Positions 16,572 to 24,862 of a DNA stretch of 64,000 bases are shown piece by piece; positions within the stretch are counted from its first letter, which is position 1, and the number at the start of each line of letters is the position of its first letter. This DNA comes from Thermoleophilaceae bacterium. Its GTDB lineage: Bacteria; Actinomycetota; Thermoleophilia; Solirubrobacterales; JACPNS01. Both the position numbers and the translations under genes were made by a program. The notes under the pieces are model-generated. The model saw only the letters and a list, made by a program, of their open reading frames with translations. It ran no database searches and was not told where the DNA came from. Where the stretch lies: assembly GCA_016463365.1 (NCBI GenBank), contig JAEMRJ010000001.1, positions 7,320-71,319 of the forward strand, in the 5' to 3' direction.

Positions 16572-18274
16572 GCATCCAGATCGTCCCGCCCTCAGAGAAG
16601 CAGCTTGAGTTTTTCCACTCACTCGCAAAGCAGCTGAACATCACCGACCCCGAGGTGCCCAAGTCCAAGAGCGCGGCCACCATGAAGATCGGTGAGTACA
16701 AGTTCGAGCTGACAACCGGCCAGCTCGCCGCCCTCTCGGACAAGATGCGCGTCGCGCCGGCCGAGTTTGATGCCGAGGCAATCACGCCGTCGATCGACCG
16801 CAAGATCCTCGCGCACCCCTCGATGGAAGCTCGCGGAGTCGACCGCATCCATCACGTCGGAGTCGACGGCGATGACCCCGACACGGCCGTGCGCCAGGAC
16901 GGCCTGCGTGCTCGCTTTGAGATGCCGTTCCGTCAGAAGCACATCGACTTCGAGCTTGCCCGGCTGAACTTGATCCACCAGCAGAAGCTCACCGGCGAGC
17001 AGGCAACCCTGGCTGAGGCAGATGCACCGTATGAGGAGCGATACCAGACGATGCTCGGCGAGCTCAAGCGCATCAAGCAGCTCCCAACCCGTCGTCAGCT
17101 CTCGCGCATCAAGAGCTTTTCCGAGCGCTACGAGCAGGGCATCACGCTCCCCAGCACGCGCGACAAGGCATCGCGGATGGTCAAGGACATCAAGGAAGGA
17201 ATCGAATCGGGCCGCTACGTAGTCGACCCGAACAACGCGCCCGGCGCCGCGGCCGCAGACCTGCCCGACGAGCGCACCGGCATGACCCTCAAGCAGGAGG
17301 CCGCGATGGGCGGAGCCGACGGCATCGCTTACCGCCCCGACGAATACGAGCGCGCATCATCGGCCCCTTGGGACGAAGAGCGCGAGGCCGACAAGACGGC
17401 CAACATGAACCCGGAGGAGATCAAAGAGCTGCGCGAGAGGGAGCGCAACGAAGCTCTCAGCGACGCGGAACTTGACCCCGTCCGCCAGATGGTGACCGAT
17501 GAGATGGACCCGCGCGTTGTGCGCGAGCAGCTCGGAAACCTCGAGCAGCGCGCCGCAGACGCCGGCATTCCGCTCACCAACCTGCCGCTGAACGATGAAG
17601 GCCTGATCGAGTTCAAGACGACCAAGGAGGCGCTCGACTTCCTTGACAACCTGCGCGAGGCACCGCACGCCGCCACGCTCAACGCACCGATAGACACGGG
17701 TTCAGAAACGCCCACGGCCGTCCGCGGCAACTGGGGCGACGAGGACTACGAAATCGAAGCGCCGACGCCGCGCCAGACCGAATACTTCAACGACCTAATC
17801 GCCAAGACCGGCGTTCGGATCCGCGAGGCGACAGAAGAAGCGCTTCCCGTCGAGGGCGTTCGCATCCTCGAAGACTCGATCGCGATGCCAGAGACCAAGG
17901 CCGAGATGCGCCAGGCGATCGACGCGCTGAAAAACCGAGAAGCCGACGACACGCAGCTCATCCAGACGATGAAGAACGTCCAAGGGATGAACGGCGAGCA
18001 GATCGACGAGATCGCCGCAGCCCTTCGCCCGCAGGAGCGCGAAGTGTTTGAGCAGCGTTTCCGCTTGCAGGGCAGCCGCGCCGAGGTCGCAGACGACCTC
18101 GACATCAGCGAGGCAACCGTCAAGCAGATCGAGAAGTCTGTCTCCAGCAAGGTCGCCCGCCTCACCAAGACCAACGGCAACGGCCTCTCTGCCGCGCAGA
18201 TGAACAAGGTCAACAACGCTGCCCGACGCAACGACGACCCCGGCGCCGGCATGGCGGCCGCGCTCCCGGTCTAA
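16568..18274 (+). CDS. Sigma-region-4-containing protein with three PTxxQ modules
   Basis: 568 residues, acidic and helical. The C-terminus (about 490-540) has a sigma region 4-like helix-turn-helix (LRPQEREVFEQRFRLQGSRA, then DISEATVKQIEKSV). Three related modules begin with Pro-x-x-x-Gln: PSEKQLEFFHSLAKQL (about 8-23), PTRRQLSRIKSFSERY (about 174) and PTPRQTEYFNDLIAKTG (about 398). There is no sigma region 2, so it cannot open promoters alone; it may be an adaptor or a competitor for core polymerase or DNA. Translation is coupled to the sigma factor upstream by ATGA overlap. Confidence 0.7.
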   Translation: MSIQIVPPSEKQLEFFHSLAKQLNITDPEVPKSKSAATMKIGEYKFELTTGQLAALSDKMRVAPAEFDAEAITPSIDRKILAHPSMEARGVDRIHHVGVDGDDPDTAVRQDGLRARFEMPFRQKHIDFELARLNLIHQQKLTGEQATLAEADAPYEERYQTMLGELKRIKQLPTRRQLSRIKSFSERYEQGITLPSTRDKASRMVKDIKEGIESGRYVVDPNNAPGAAAADLPDERTGMTLKQEAAMGGADGIAYRPDEYERASSAPWDEEREADKTANMNPEEIKELRERERNEALSDAELDPVRQMVTDEMDPRVVREQLGNLEQRAADAGIPLTNLPLNDEGLIEFKTTKEALDFLDNLREAPHAATLNAPIDTGSETPTAVRGNWGDEDYEIEAPTPRQTEYFNDLIAKTGVRIREATEEALPVEGVRILEDSIAMPETKAEMRQAIDALKNREADDTQLIQTMKNVQGMNGEQIDEIAAALRPQEREVFEQRFRLQGSRAEVADDLDISEATVKQIEKSVSSKVARLTKTNGNGLSAAQMNKVNNAARRNDDPGAGMAAALPV

Positions 18275-18279
18275 GCCTC

Positions 18280-19407
18280 ATGCGCCCGGCCACCAAACCT
18301 GAGCTGATCTACATGGACGCTGACGCTGCGCGTTGGCGTCCCTCCCCCCATCAGATCGACCAGATGGTGCGCCGGGCCCAGGAGGGCAACCGCTCGGCCG
18401 AGGAACGCCTGTTCATGGCTTTCACTCACATGGTCGCCAAGATCGCCGCCGAGCCGTTCTTCCGCAACCTCCCCGAGAACGCCGGCCAGCCGGACGCAGT
18501 CGACCTCATTCAGGTAGGCCACATCCAGCTGATCCTCGCGATCCGCAAGTACGACACGGCAGGCGAGCACCGCTTCGCCGGCTACGCGGCCGCCTGTATT
18601 CGAGGCGGCATGAGGACGGCTGCCACAACCCAGAGCAGCAGCATCCACGTTCCGCGCAAGGCCACCGAAACCCACCGCGCACCTGACCCCTGCGAGTCAC
18701 TGGATGCGGCGCGGCCCTGCGACGCAGTCCGGTTACACCTGGTCAGCCACACCGCAGACGACACCCACGAGAAAGCAGTCAGCTCCATTACCGACGGCGA
18801 AGCGTTTGGCCTCTCCCTTGTCTACTCGCAGGACGTCGACGTCGACGAGCTGACCGCAGACGACGCAGCGGCCGCCGCGCTTTCACGCAAGGTTCAGAAC
18901 GCCGCCCACCGCCTCACGCTCGCCGCCGGCGGGCCAACCGTCGCCCCAGCTCCGCGCGGCTGCCTCTCCCCTGTCAGCTACGCGCTGATCTGCGCGATGC
19001 CTGCGCTCCAGATGAAGCAGCAGACCGCACTCCACCTTTTTCACACCAACCGGCTCTCGATCGAGCAGACGGCCGCCCAGCTTTCACTGACGCCGGCCAA
19101 AGCAGCGGCGCTGCTTTCGACGTCCACCCGCGCGCTATTTGCAAATGCAGATCTGACCAACGAGCCCTCTCCTGGCCAGCTGCGCCGCGCCGTCGCCGCG
19201 CACAGCGCCTTGCGCGAGCGCGCGCTTCTGCATATGGACGACCAAAGCGCTGCGCTGATCAAAGAACGCCTGCTTTTCGGAACGACGACTTCCGCCCTTG
19301 CGGCAAAGTTGCACCAGTCGATTGCCAAGACTCGTGACCAAGGGACGCAGGCCCGCAAGGATCTCGCGCGCCACGAACGACGCCTTCTTCTGCTCTACCG
19401 CTCGTAG
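18280..19407 (+). CDS. Divergent sigma-70-like protein
   Basis: 375 residues. The N-terminal 110 residues resemble sigma region 2 (DLIQVGHIQLILAIRKYDT, then HRFAGYAAACIRGGM), and a second half contains two helix-turn-helix-like stretches (LSIEQTAAQLSLTPAKAA around 265 and TTSALAAKLHQSIAKTRD around 345). The middle is an unrelated Asp/Ala-rich linker. It follows the 568-residue gene by five bases, so the operon carries three consecutive sigma-related products. Whether it is an active sigma factor is uncertain because region 2.4 is poorly conserved. Confidence 0.65.
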   Translation: MRPATKPELIYMDADAARWRPSPHQIDQMVRRAQEGNRSAEERLFMAFTHMVAKIAAEPFFRNLPENAGQPDAVDLIQVGHIQLILAIRKYDTAGEHRFAGYAAACIRGGMRTAATTQSSSIHVPRKATETHRAPDPCESLDAARPCDAVRLHLVSHTADDTHEKAVSSITDGEAFGLSLVYSQDVDVDELTADDAAAAALSRKVQNAAHRLTLAAGGPTVAPAPRGCLSPVSYALICAMPALQMKQQTALHLFHTNRLSIEQTAAQLSLTPAKAAALLSTSTRALFANADLTNEPSPGQLRRAVAAHSALRERALLHMDDQSAALIKERLLFGTTTSALAAKLHQSIAKTRDQGTQARKDLARHERRLLLLYRS

Positions 19408-19689
19408 AGCCTCCGATCCCCCTCAAACCCGCTCTGCGCCTTAAAAAACGGGCCAGGGTTCCATCCGTGTCGAAACCTAACGTGCGTGTTGCCTGCGCGC
19501 GCCGAAAAAGCGCCGCTCGGTTGCGCCATGACACGGTTTTTCTCACCAAACAACAGGCCTCGCGCCGGTTCGCTGAACATCTCAGACGAGCAACGGCCGC
19601 CACCATCTCCCACGCGGCCATCTAGAGCCGCGGGTCAACGCCCCGAGCCGGCAAGCTCGACGCGAGAAACGACCTCTAGAGACAAGAAA

Positions 19690-19709
19690 GCCCCGGCGGC
19701 AACCGAGGC
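19690..19709 (-). terminator. Hairpin a (GCCCCGG-6-CCGAGGC)
   Basis: Seven-base stem with six-base loop; read on the minus strand it is followed by TTTCTTG, so it could end a minus-strand transcript. On the plus strand it lies nine bases after a TAG. Confidence 0.35.
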
Positions 19710-19964
19710 GTTCGAGTCAGAGAAAACTCCAAAAACAAAACTCACCGGTGATACTACTTCGCGCCCGGACGGAAACTTTTACGCTTTTGTTCCCGAGTCC
19801 GCCCCGCGCGTACACGACCAGTTTCCCCGCTACTCCTGCCTGCCTCTACCCGAGCCGCCCCGTGACTTCCTGCGCCGGCGCGAGCGGCCTCATGCTCGAG
19901 GGCCGACCGAAGGCCCAGCGCCGCCGCGAGCTTCACCCGAGCGCGACGCGGCGTTAAATGAAAA

Positions 19965-19986
19965 GGACCCGGCTGCAACCAGGTCC
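19965..19986 (-). terminator. Hairpin b (GGACC...GGTCC)
   Basis: Stem of about eight pairs with a CTGCAA loop core; the minus-strand reading continues into TTTTCATTT, a fair intrinsic terminator. On the plus strand it is preceded by TAAATGAAAA. Confidence 0.4.
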
Positions 19987-20252
19987 GATTCGATAATTGA
20001 ATCCCCGTTCCACGAAGATTTAGGTCCGACTCACCGGAAGGCCGCGCTGCGGCGTTCAGGTCAATCGGTATGGCTTCACATTAGCCATCGCTCGGACGGA
20101 ACCTTCCTGCCTGCTCCGCCGCGGCCGCGATCGCACGCCCGCCTGCAGCTGCTCCCGCCCGGCCAGGCCGGCCCCCTGGGCATCAACGAACCACCGCGCT
20201 TGCACTCACATCCCGCTCGTCGGAGGGTGCTCATGCCTCCATAAATGACAAC

Positions 20253-20277
20253 GGCCCCGAGTTACTAGCTCGAGGCC
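20253..20277 (-). terminator. Hairpin c (GGCCCCGAG-7-CTCGAGGCC)
   Basis: Nine-base imperfect stem, seven-base loop; the minus-strand reading continues GTTGTCATTT. The plus-strand approach, TAAATGACAAC, closely matches that of hairpin b. Confidence 0.35.
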
Positions 20278-20365
20278 GCGCCAACAGATTTCAAGTCGGG
20301 AAACCGGCCCACGATTTGGCGATCCAGCGCCGGTTTCAAAAACAGCCTTTGAGAAGGAGGACTTC

Positions 20366-22240
20366 TTGCGTCCTCAATCGCCGACCGTTCTGGATCATCA
20401 TAACGAGACGCCGCTTGCCTGTCAAGCGCCTGATCTCCCTGCAAACGACGCACACCACGAGCTCTTCACGAAGGGCCAATGGCGCTATCCCCAGCGCTTT
20501 CAGATCAACCCTGTGCAGCTCTTCGCACTCCAGGCCGAACACGAATCGGAACTCCTGACGCTGGGCGATCTCGCGCGCACGCGCTTCTCGGCCGGCCAGC
20601 TGCTCACCCAGCGCAAGCTCCGCCAAGTGATCGCCGTTGATCGTCAGGTCCCCGAGTGGTTCATTCACCCCCAGACCCGCGACGCCGGCGCGCTACACAC
20701 GATCTCTGAGAAGGAACAACAGATCGCTCTTGCGATCGTCACCACCCTGCTCGGCTGGAGCGCGGCGACCGGCAGGCGGCTTGTCACCTTCACGCACTCA
20801 TCGCTCTACGGCAAACCCGGCCGAGATAGAGCAAGCTCCACCGGCCCCAAGACCATCCGCCAGCAGTTCGGGTGCTCCTTTGCCACCTACAAGAAAGCGC
20901 TGCGGCTTCTCGCGCTCGCACAGATGCCCACGCTCCACCTACGGCACACCGACGAGCACGGCAACCTAACCCAGGTCGACCGCTGCCTCGCGATCATCCT
21001 GCCCACAGTCCCGCGCAACGCCAACGTCGATCTCTCCTGCAAGCTGCCCGCCGATTCGCTGGCCCGCTCGCTTGAACCTGGCCACCAACTCACCTTCGAG
21101 ATCGTCGCCGCTGACCCCGGCCCAGAACAGCCGATTAGCCCCCCATATGTAACTACAACTCACCAAGTAAGACAAAGCCCGCAGCATTCAACAAACTCCA
21201 ATCCCACAAACCAACGCCCATTCGTCGAAAGCACCGACGAGTCCCGTATCCAGACCCAGATACTTCTCGGAATCCAGCCCGCTGGGCTAACTGGCGAAAC
21301 AAGAAGATTCATTCTGCCGCGCTCGGCTGCAAATCTCCAGGGTCAGGCCTGCTTTGAGATGTTTCGCTGGCTCTGGACCGCGCAGTTCGGCCGAAGGGAG
21401 CTTTTGAAGGTTTCCGTCAGCCAACGACGCTTGATCGACGAGCGCTTCGACGCCGTCACCGCGTTGCTCGGCCGGCGCGAAACCAACCGAGCCCTGCTGG
21501 CGTGGATCCGCCAGCTCGGCCGCAGACCCCAGCACCTAACGGCCACGCCACGCCCTCACTGGATCTTCAGTTTCCTAAGCCAACAGATTGCAAGAGGACA
21601 TCAGCTCGCAACGACCGCAACCAAGGCGCCGCCCCCGCTCGCAAAACGTCAACAGTTCACGAGCGCGCTCTACCCCGCGGCCGAGCTGCTCACGAGCAAC
21701 GAGGTTCACTTCACCCTTGCCGCGATCGCAACTGACCCGGAAACCCATACGCGCACCGCCGTAACGACAGGCAACCACGCCGCCTGGCAGATGCTCGTCC
21801 ACGAAGCCGGCGCGTCGTTGCTGCTCAAGGCAGCTGCAAACTGTGGCTGCGACCGCGTCATGTTCACCAGCTCCTCTGGGCGAATACTCGACCCCGTCCG
21901 CGTCGAGCGCCTTGCAGGCTCCAGTCAGCCCGCCCGCGAGCTCGCATCATCCGAAGATGCTTTTGCCCTGGCCCGCGAGGTCGACCAGCTCGATGTGATC
22001 GAAGACTCGGCATCTCGAGCAACCCGTGCAATTCGCGCGGCCATTCCCGATCCGCACGATCGCTTCACGTTCTTCGAGGTCACCCACATCGGCGGCCGCC
22101 AGTTCGCCGTCACGCTGCCGAACCTCAAATACCGCTCGACATTCGAGCTGCGCTATCAGCGCATCTACACACGAACCATCGCGGCGGAGTTTGCTCGCGA
22201 GCTACGCGGCCTCTCCCCCGTTCTTGTGTTCGTCGACTGA
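20366..22240 (+). CDS. Candidate plasmid replication/DNA-binding protein, TTG start
   Basis: 624 residues with no recognised family. The start is TTG, placed by a strong GAAGGAGG site five bases upstream. Residues about 110-215 have a winged-helix flavour (EKEQQIALAIVTTLL, TFTHSSLYG, TIRQQFGCSFATYKKALRLL), a pattern seen in replication initiators and helix-turn-helix phage proteins. The C-terminal third (from about 430) is a separate alpha/beta region with a GGRQFAVTLPNLKYR strand. Location between the hairpin-rich gap and the ParA/palindrome region is where a replication protein is often encoded, and no other Rep candidate is evident. The Rep role is a hypothesis. Confidence 0.4.
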   Translation: MRPQSPTVLDHHNETPLACQAPDLPANDAHHELFTKGQWRYPQRFQINPVQLFALQAEHESELLTLGDLARTRFSAGQLLTQRKLRQVIAVDRQVPEWFIHPQTRDAGALHTISEKEQQIALAIVTTLLGWSAATGRRLVTFTHSSLYGKPGRDRASSTGPKTIRQQFGCSFATYKKALRLLALAQMPTLHLRHTDEHGNLTQVDRCLAIILPTVPRNANVDLSCKLPADSLARSLEPGHQLTFEIVAADPGPEQPISPPYVTTTHQVRQSPQHSTNSNPTNQRPFVESTDESRIQTQILLGIQPAGLTGETRRFILPRSAANLQGQACFEMFRWLWTAQFGRRELLKVSVSQRRLIDERFDAVTALLGRRETNRALLAWIRQLGRRPQHLTATPRPHWIFSFLSQQIARGHQLATTATKAPPPLAKRQQFTSALYPAAELLTSNEVHFTLAAIATDPETHTRTAVTTGNHAAWQMLVHEAGASLLLKAAANCGCDRVMFTSSSGRILDPVRVERLAGSSQPARELASSEDAFALAREVDQLDVIEDSASRATRAIRAAIPDPHDRFTFFEVTHIGGRQFAVTLPNLKYRSTFELRYQRIYTRTIAAEFARELRGLSPVLVFVD

Positions 22241-22257
22241 GCGGCGGTTCGTTTTGC

Positions 22258-22279
22258 GGTACGGCGCTGGCGCGCCGCG
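22258..22279 (+). repeat. GC hairpin element (copy 2)
   Basis: GGTACGGCGC-TG-GCGCGCCGCG, differing at one base from the copy at 15589. Downstream come a CGGCGATG-CCTC segment and a GAGGAACC ribosome site, as in copy 1, so the two leaders appear related. Confidence 0.45.
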
Positions 22280-22382
22280 CCAGGTGTTGCTCTCGCCTTG
22301 CTCGAGTTTGACGCTACGGCGATGCCTCGGCCTCAATGACCGTTGGGCATACTGCCCGACGCTGAGAACCCGAGGAGGAACC

Positions 22383-22451
22383 ATGGAGTCGCTCAGTATC
22401 CAACTGAGTCTCCTTGTGATCCTGCTTCTCGTGCTGGAACGGCGAAAGTAG
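22383..22451 (+). CDS. 22-residue hydrophobic peptide
   Basis: A very short frame preceded by an excellent GAGGAGGA site: MESLSIQLSL, then VILLLVL, ending ERRK. Residues 7-18 form one short membrane helix with a basic C-terminus, as in small membrane toxins of type I toxin-antitoxin systems or membrane-acting regulatory peptides. Its leader resembles that of the sigma gene at 15.65 kb, and a tight hairpin follows within 20 bases. No antisense RNA gene is proven. An unexpressed chance frame is the alternative, but the ribosome site and spacing argue against it. Confidence 0.5.
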   Translation: MESLSIQLSLLVILLLVLERRK

Positions 22452-22468
22452 GACGGGAGCCCGAGTTA

Positions 22469-22529
22469 CCGAGTCCGCCTACCGGACTCGGATCAACCGG
22501 GGCGGGCGGAGAGTTTGCGCTCTTCGCCC
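22469..22529. terminator. Two consecutive hairpins between convergent genes
   Basis: CCGAGTCCG-5-CGGACTCGG (22469-22491) is a perfect nine-base stem, and GGGCGGAGAG-6-CTCTTCGCCC (22504-22529) is a near-perfect ten-base stem. They lie between the plus-strand peptide gene and the minus-strand par operon end, so they probably terminate transcription from both sides. T-tracts are lacking, as is common in high-GC hosts. Confidence 0.55.
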
Positions 22530-22591
22530 GCTGAATCTTCGAACCCGAGGAAGGACTCTGAAGACGTTTCCATTCTAGCGAAACTTCGGAC

Positions 22592-23095
22592 CTAGACCAC
22601 CTCACGCGACGGACGATTCGCGGCCCGCATCAATTCGGCCGCGCTGCGTTCGCGCTCTTGCACCAGGCATGAGACAAGCCATTTCAAGCTCTGCTCATCA
22701 TCGCGAATGGCCACCCTCACAACCGCCGACATGATCTCCTGCATCGAAAGTTCACCGTCCTGAAGACCAAGTTTTTGCGTCAACTTTGCCTGAACGACTT
22801 CAAAAGTCGGCCCCATCTCCTCTTCTTTAAATCTGGCGCCGATAAGCAACTTCTTCTTGCGCCCTGCCCCCTGCTTCTTCGCCGGCCGCGCGCTCGTCTG
22901 CGGCCTGGGTGCTTCAGCTGCGGGTGGCTCATCTCTCCGCGACTCCTCTCCCCCGGCCTCACCCCTGCTCGCGCGCGTGTCTCTCACCACAATCTCATCG
23001 GAACTCGCCGCGCCGATGCCGCTCGTCGCGTTGAAGTCCTCAAGCAGACTGCCCTTCGGTTTTGTGAACGTTTCCGTCTTGAGCGACTTAGCCAT
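22592..23095 (-). CDS. ParA-partner DNA-binding protein candidate
   Basis: 167 residues. The first 70 are disordered-looking, basic/acidic and Pro-rich; the rest (GARFKEEEMGPTFEVVQAKL onward) is helical. It overlaps the ParA gene by eight bases and follows it, the normal place for the centromere-binding partner of a plasmid ParA. The N-terminal motif TKPKGSLLEDF may be the ParA-stimulating segment. No ribbon-helix-helix is obvious, so the DNA-binding fold is unassigned. The palindromes upstream of parA would be its expected target. Confidence 0.6.
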   Translation of the reverse strand: MAKSLKTETFTKPKGSLLEDFNATSGIGAASSDEIVVRDTRASRGEAGGEESRRDEPPAAEAPRPQTSARPAKKQGAGRKKKLLIGARFKEEEMGPTFEVVQAKLTQKLGLQDGELSMQEIMSAVVRVAIRDDEQSLKWLVSCLVQERERSAAELMRAANRPSREVV

Positions 23096-23894
23096 TTACC
23101 GCTGCCTCCTCTCGACTCGCAGCAGCCGACACGTCGATCGCTTCGCTGCGCTCGATGACATATGCCGCCAAACGACGGTGAGCTTCAGACACCCTGCAAT
23201 CGGGGTTCAGCCAGAACAACGGCTTGTGCGCGAAGGCCGCATCTTCTGCTTCACCAAGATCCGGCGTCGAGAGCGGAATGACTGTTCCGTATTCAGGCAA
23301 CGCCTCATTAATCGCCTTCGCGGCCAGTCGCGTCTCACGCTCAATTGTCGGCAAGACACCAAACAACTCGACGTCGATCCCGGCACCTCGGAGTTCGGCA
23401 ATCGCGTTCAGAGTGTTCACAGCACCTTCGACCGCCTCCCAGTCGCTCATCTTCACTGGGATCATCACCATCCTCGTCGCCACGATCGCATTGATCGTCA
23501 AGTCGAGCATGTTCGGGCCAGTGTCGATCAGCAAGTAGTCGTAAGGAACTATCACGCCCTCCAGGGCCAAGCGCAGCTTCTCCTCACGCCGCATAGTCGA
23601 GACAAGCCAACGCTGCACGCTCGCAAGATCGGAGTGGCCAGGCACGATGCTGACGTAGTCCGAGAGTTTCAGAGTTGCCTGGTCGATCGAGGCCTCCCCG
23701 ACCATCGCCTGCGCGATGCTCGGTCCCTCGAGCTCCTCCGGATTCACGCCGAACAATCGAGTCATCGAACATTGCGGATCCATGTCGATAGCCAGAACCG
23801 ACCGCTTCTTCTCTCCCAGCGCGCAGGCAAGGTTGACGACAGTGGTCGACTTCCCTACCCCGCCCTTTTGATTTGTCACTGTCAAACCGTTCAA
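23088..23894 (-). CDS. parA: ParA-family partition ATPase
   Basis: Deviant Walker A KGGVGKST close to the N-terminus, AIDMDPQCSMTRLFG, and YLLIDTGPNMLDLT (Walker A' and B) identify a ParA/Soj ATPase that segregates plasmid copies over the nucleoid. I place the start at the TTG at 23894: it puts VTNQKGG at the usual distance from the N-terminus and has GAGGAG five bases upstream. An ATG at 23921 would start inside a palindrome half-site, and a longer frame runs to 23990; both give untypical N-terminal extensions. The protein is then 268 residues and lacks the helix-turn-helix extension of type Ia ParA, so autoregulation would depend on its partner. Confidence 0.92.
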   Translation of the reverse strand: MNGLTVTNQKGGVGKSTTVVNLACALGEKKRSVLAIDMDPQCSMTRLFGVNPEELEGPSIAQAMVGEASIDQATLKLSDYVSIVPGHSDLASVQRWLVSTMRREEKLRLALEGVIVPYDYLLIDTGPNMLDLTINAIVATRMVMIPVKMSDWEAVEGAVNTLNAIAELRGAGIDVELFGVLPTIERETRLAAKAINEALPEYGTVIPLSTPDLGEAEDAAFAHKPLFWLNPDCRVSEAHRRLAAYVIERSEAIDVSAAASREEAAVNG

Positions 23895-23912
23895 CGCTGC
23901 TCCTCGGTGCGT

Positions 23913-24519
23913 GGATTGCATGTGGCTTTCACAGTTTCGCGAGCGGCCCGGACTTTCCTTCCGCCGCCCTGCAATCCACGTGGCTTGCACGACCTACCTA
24001 CGCCCCGTCGACCTTCACACCAAGCCGCGATTTGCAATCCCGCTGGATTGCGCTCCAGTGTGCCCCTTCCCCGCAATCCCTGTGGATTGCACGATCCCGT
24101 CGCACGCTGCCACCCACGGCCCGACACAAGCCCGCCACCGACCTCTCGCGGAACAACGACGATCTGCCGCCTCGTTTGCAGGTCACGGGTACTCGGGTCC
24201 AAAAGCACCGAAGTCTCGTGCGACGCCGGCTCTCAGGACGCCCTGGGATCGAAACCACGCTCTGACTTGGCCAACTGTCAGCGTTACGCTCTGCCGCGGC
24301 CGCGCCCATCGGTTTACCAGCCCGCCTGCAATCCACATGCAATCCAACTGGATTGCATCAGCATTGGTCTCCAAAGGCCGCCTGAATGCAATCCCCGTGG
24401 CTTGCTCGTGCAATCCACCGATCTAGCAACGACCTCCTGGTCCATCGTTTGAGGTCAGCTATTTAGAAGTGGATTGCACTCACCCCAGGGCCAGACGCCC
24501 CGCAATCCACGTGGATTGC
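23913..24519. repeat. Array of GCAATCC-N4-GGATTGC palindromes (parS/iteron region)
   Basis: Six full 18-bp copies start at 23971, 24034, 24073, 24339, 24388 and 24502; the copies at 23971 and 24388 have GGCTTGC as right half. Isolated half-sites occur at 23913, 24328, 24410 and 24471. The array begins at the parA ribosome site and extends about 600 bases upstream. Spacing is irregular (39 to about 266 bases between full sites), unlike evenly phased replication iterons and more like centromere or operator arrays. The first half-site abuts the parA start, so a bound protein could repress the par operon. Confidence 0.85.
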
Positions 24520-24810
24520 ACCAGAGCGCTCAAATAGCGGTTCGCAACGGGTGGGGGAGACTCATTTGCAAGTCTTCTTGCATACGCAGTTAGACAGCAC
24601 ACAGAGCCGCGTCACCCCAACTGTGGACAGGCGTACGGCCCTAAACCTAGACAAAATTGCCAATTCACAGTAACATCGAACGTGCGTGTCCACTAATGAA
24701 AGTTGCTAACTGACCGATAGTTCAGCAAGCGCATGGATGCGCAGCAACGACCCGCCTTCGGGCGACGTAACCAGCAAGCCGCACGCAGGCTTTCCCACGC
24801 GGCTCACATT
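24520..24810. other. Lower-GC intergenic stretch with possible DnaA box
   Basis: No gene. The sequence is less GC-rich than its surroundings, contains CTGTGGACAG at 24621 (TGTGGACAG differs by one base from the high-GC DnaA box TGTGGACAA), a TTGCA-rich patch at 24567-24583, and AT-richer patches around 24650-24720. Next to the palindrome array, it is a candidate replication origin, but a single box is weak evidence. Confidence 0.3.
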
Positions 24811-24862
24811 TTTTTTTCAAACCGGATGACAGGGAGCACGGATTCTCCCGCTTACCCTTTAG
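24811..24862 (+). promoter_or_regulatory. Promoter element P4 (GATGACAG-N13-TCCC type)
   Basis: T9 tract, GATGACAG (24825-24832), 13 bases, TCCC (24846-24849), GCTTAC, then TTAG directly abutting the ATG of the sigma/anti-sigma fusion. No ribosome site can fit, so the message should be leaderless. The TTAGATGGCAC end is shared exactly with P1. Confidence 0.8.

Larger units (their letters stand above)
19408..20365. other. Gene-poor 960-base stretch with repeated hairpins
   Basis: No convincing gene. An open frame of 252 codons (19486-20244) crosses most of it but has Pro/Arg/Ser-rich shadow-like composition. Three hairpins stand at 19690, 19965 and 20253, each preceded on the plus strand by a stop codon and an A-rich run. 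Near 19990-20050 there are two AGGTCCGA[T/C]TC direct repeats and a GATTC-7-GAATC dyad. AAACCGG and CCGGTTT bracket about 20 bases at 20298-20338. The stretch may hold short RNAs, very small ORFs or part of a replication control region. Confidence 0.4.

Noticed and set aside
19486..20244. 252-codon frame in the gene-poor kilobase
   Set aside because: Pro/Arg/Ser-rich with no recognisable fold or ribosome site, and it crosses two hairpins. Kept only as a possibility within the gap description.
23895..23990. Longer ParA N-terminus starting at 23990 or 23921
   Set aside because: It would read through a palindrome half-site and add 9 to 32 untypical residues; the TTG with GAGGAG spacing gives a normal ParA N-terminus.
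23913..24519. CRISPR array
   Set aside because: The repeats are short palindromes with irregular spacing and many half-sites, and no cas gene is present.
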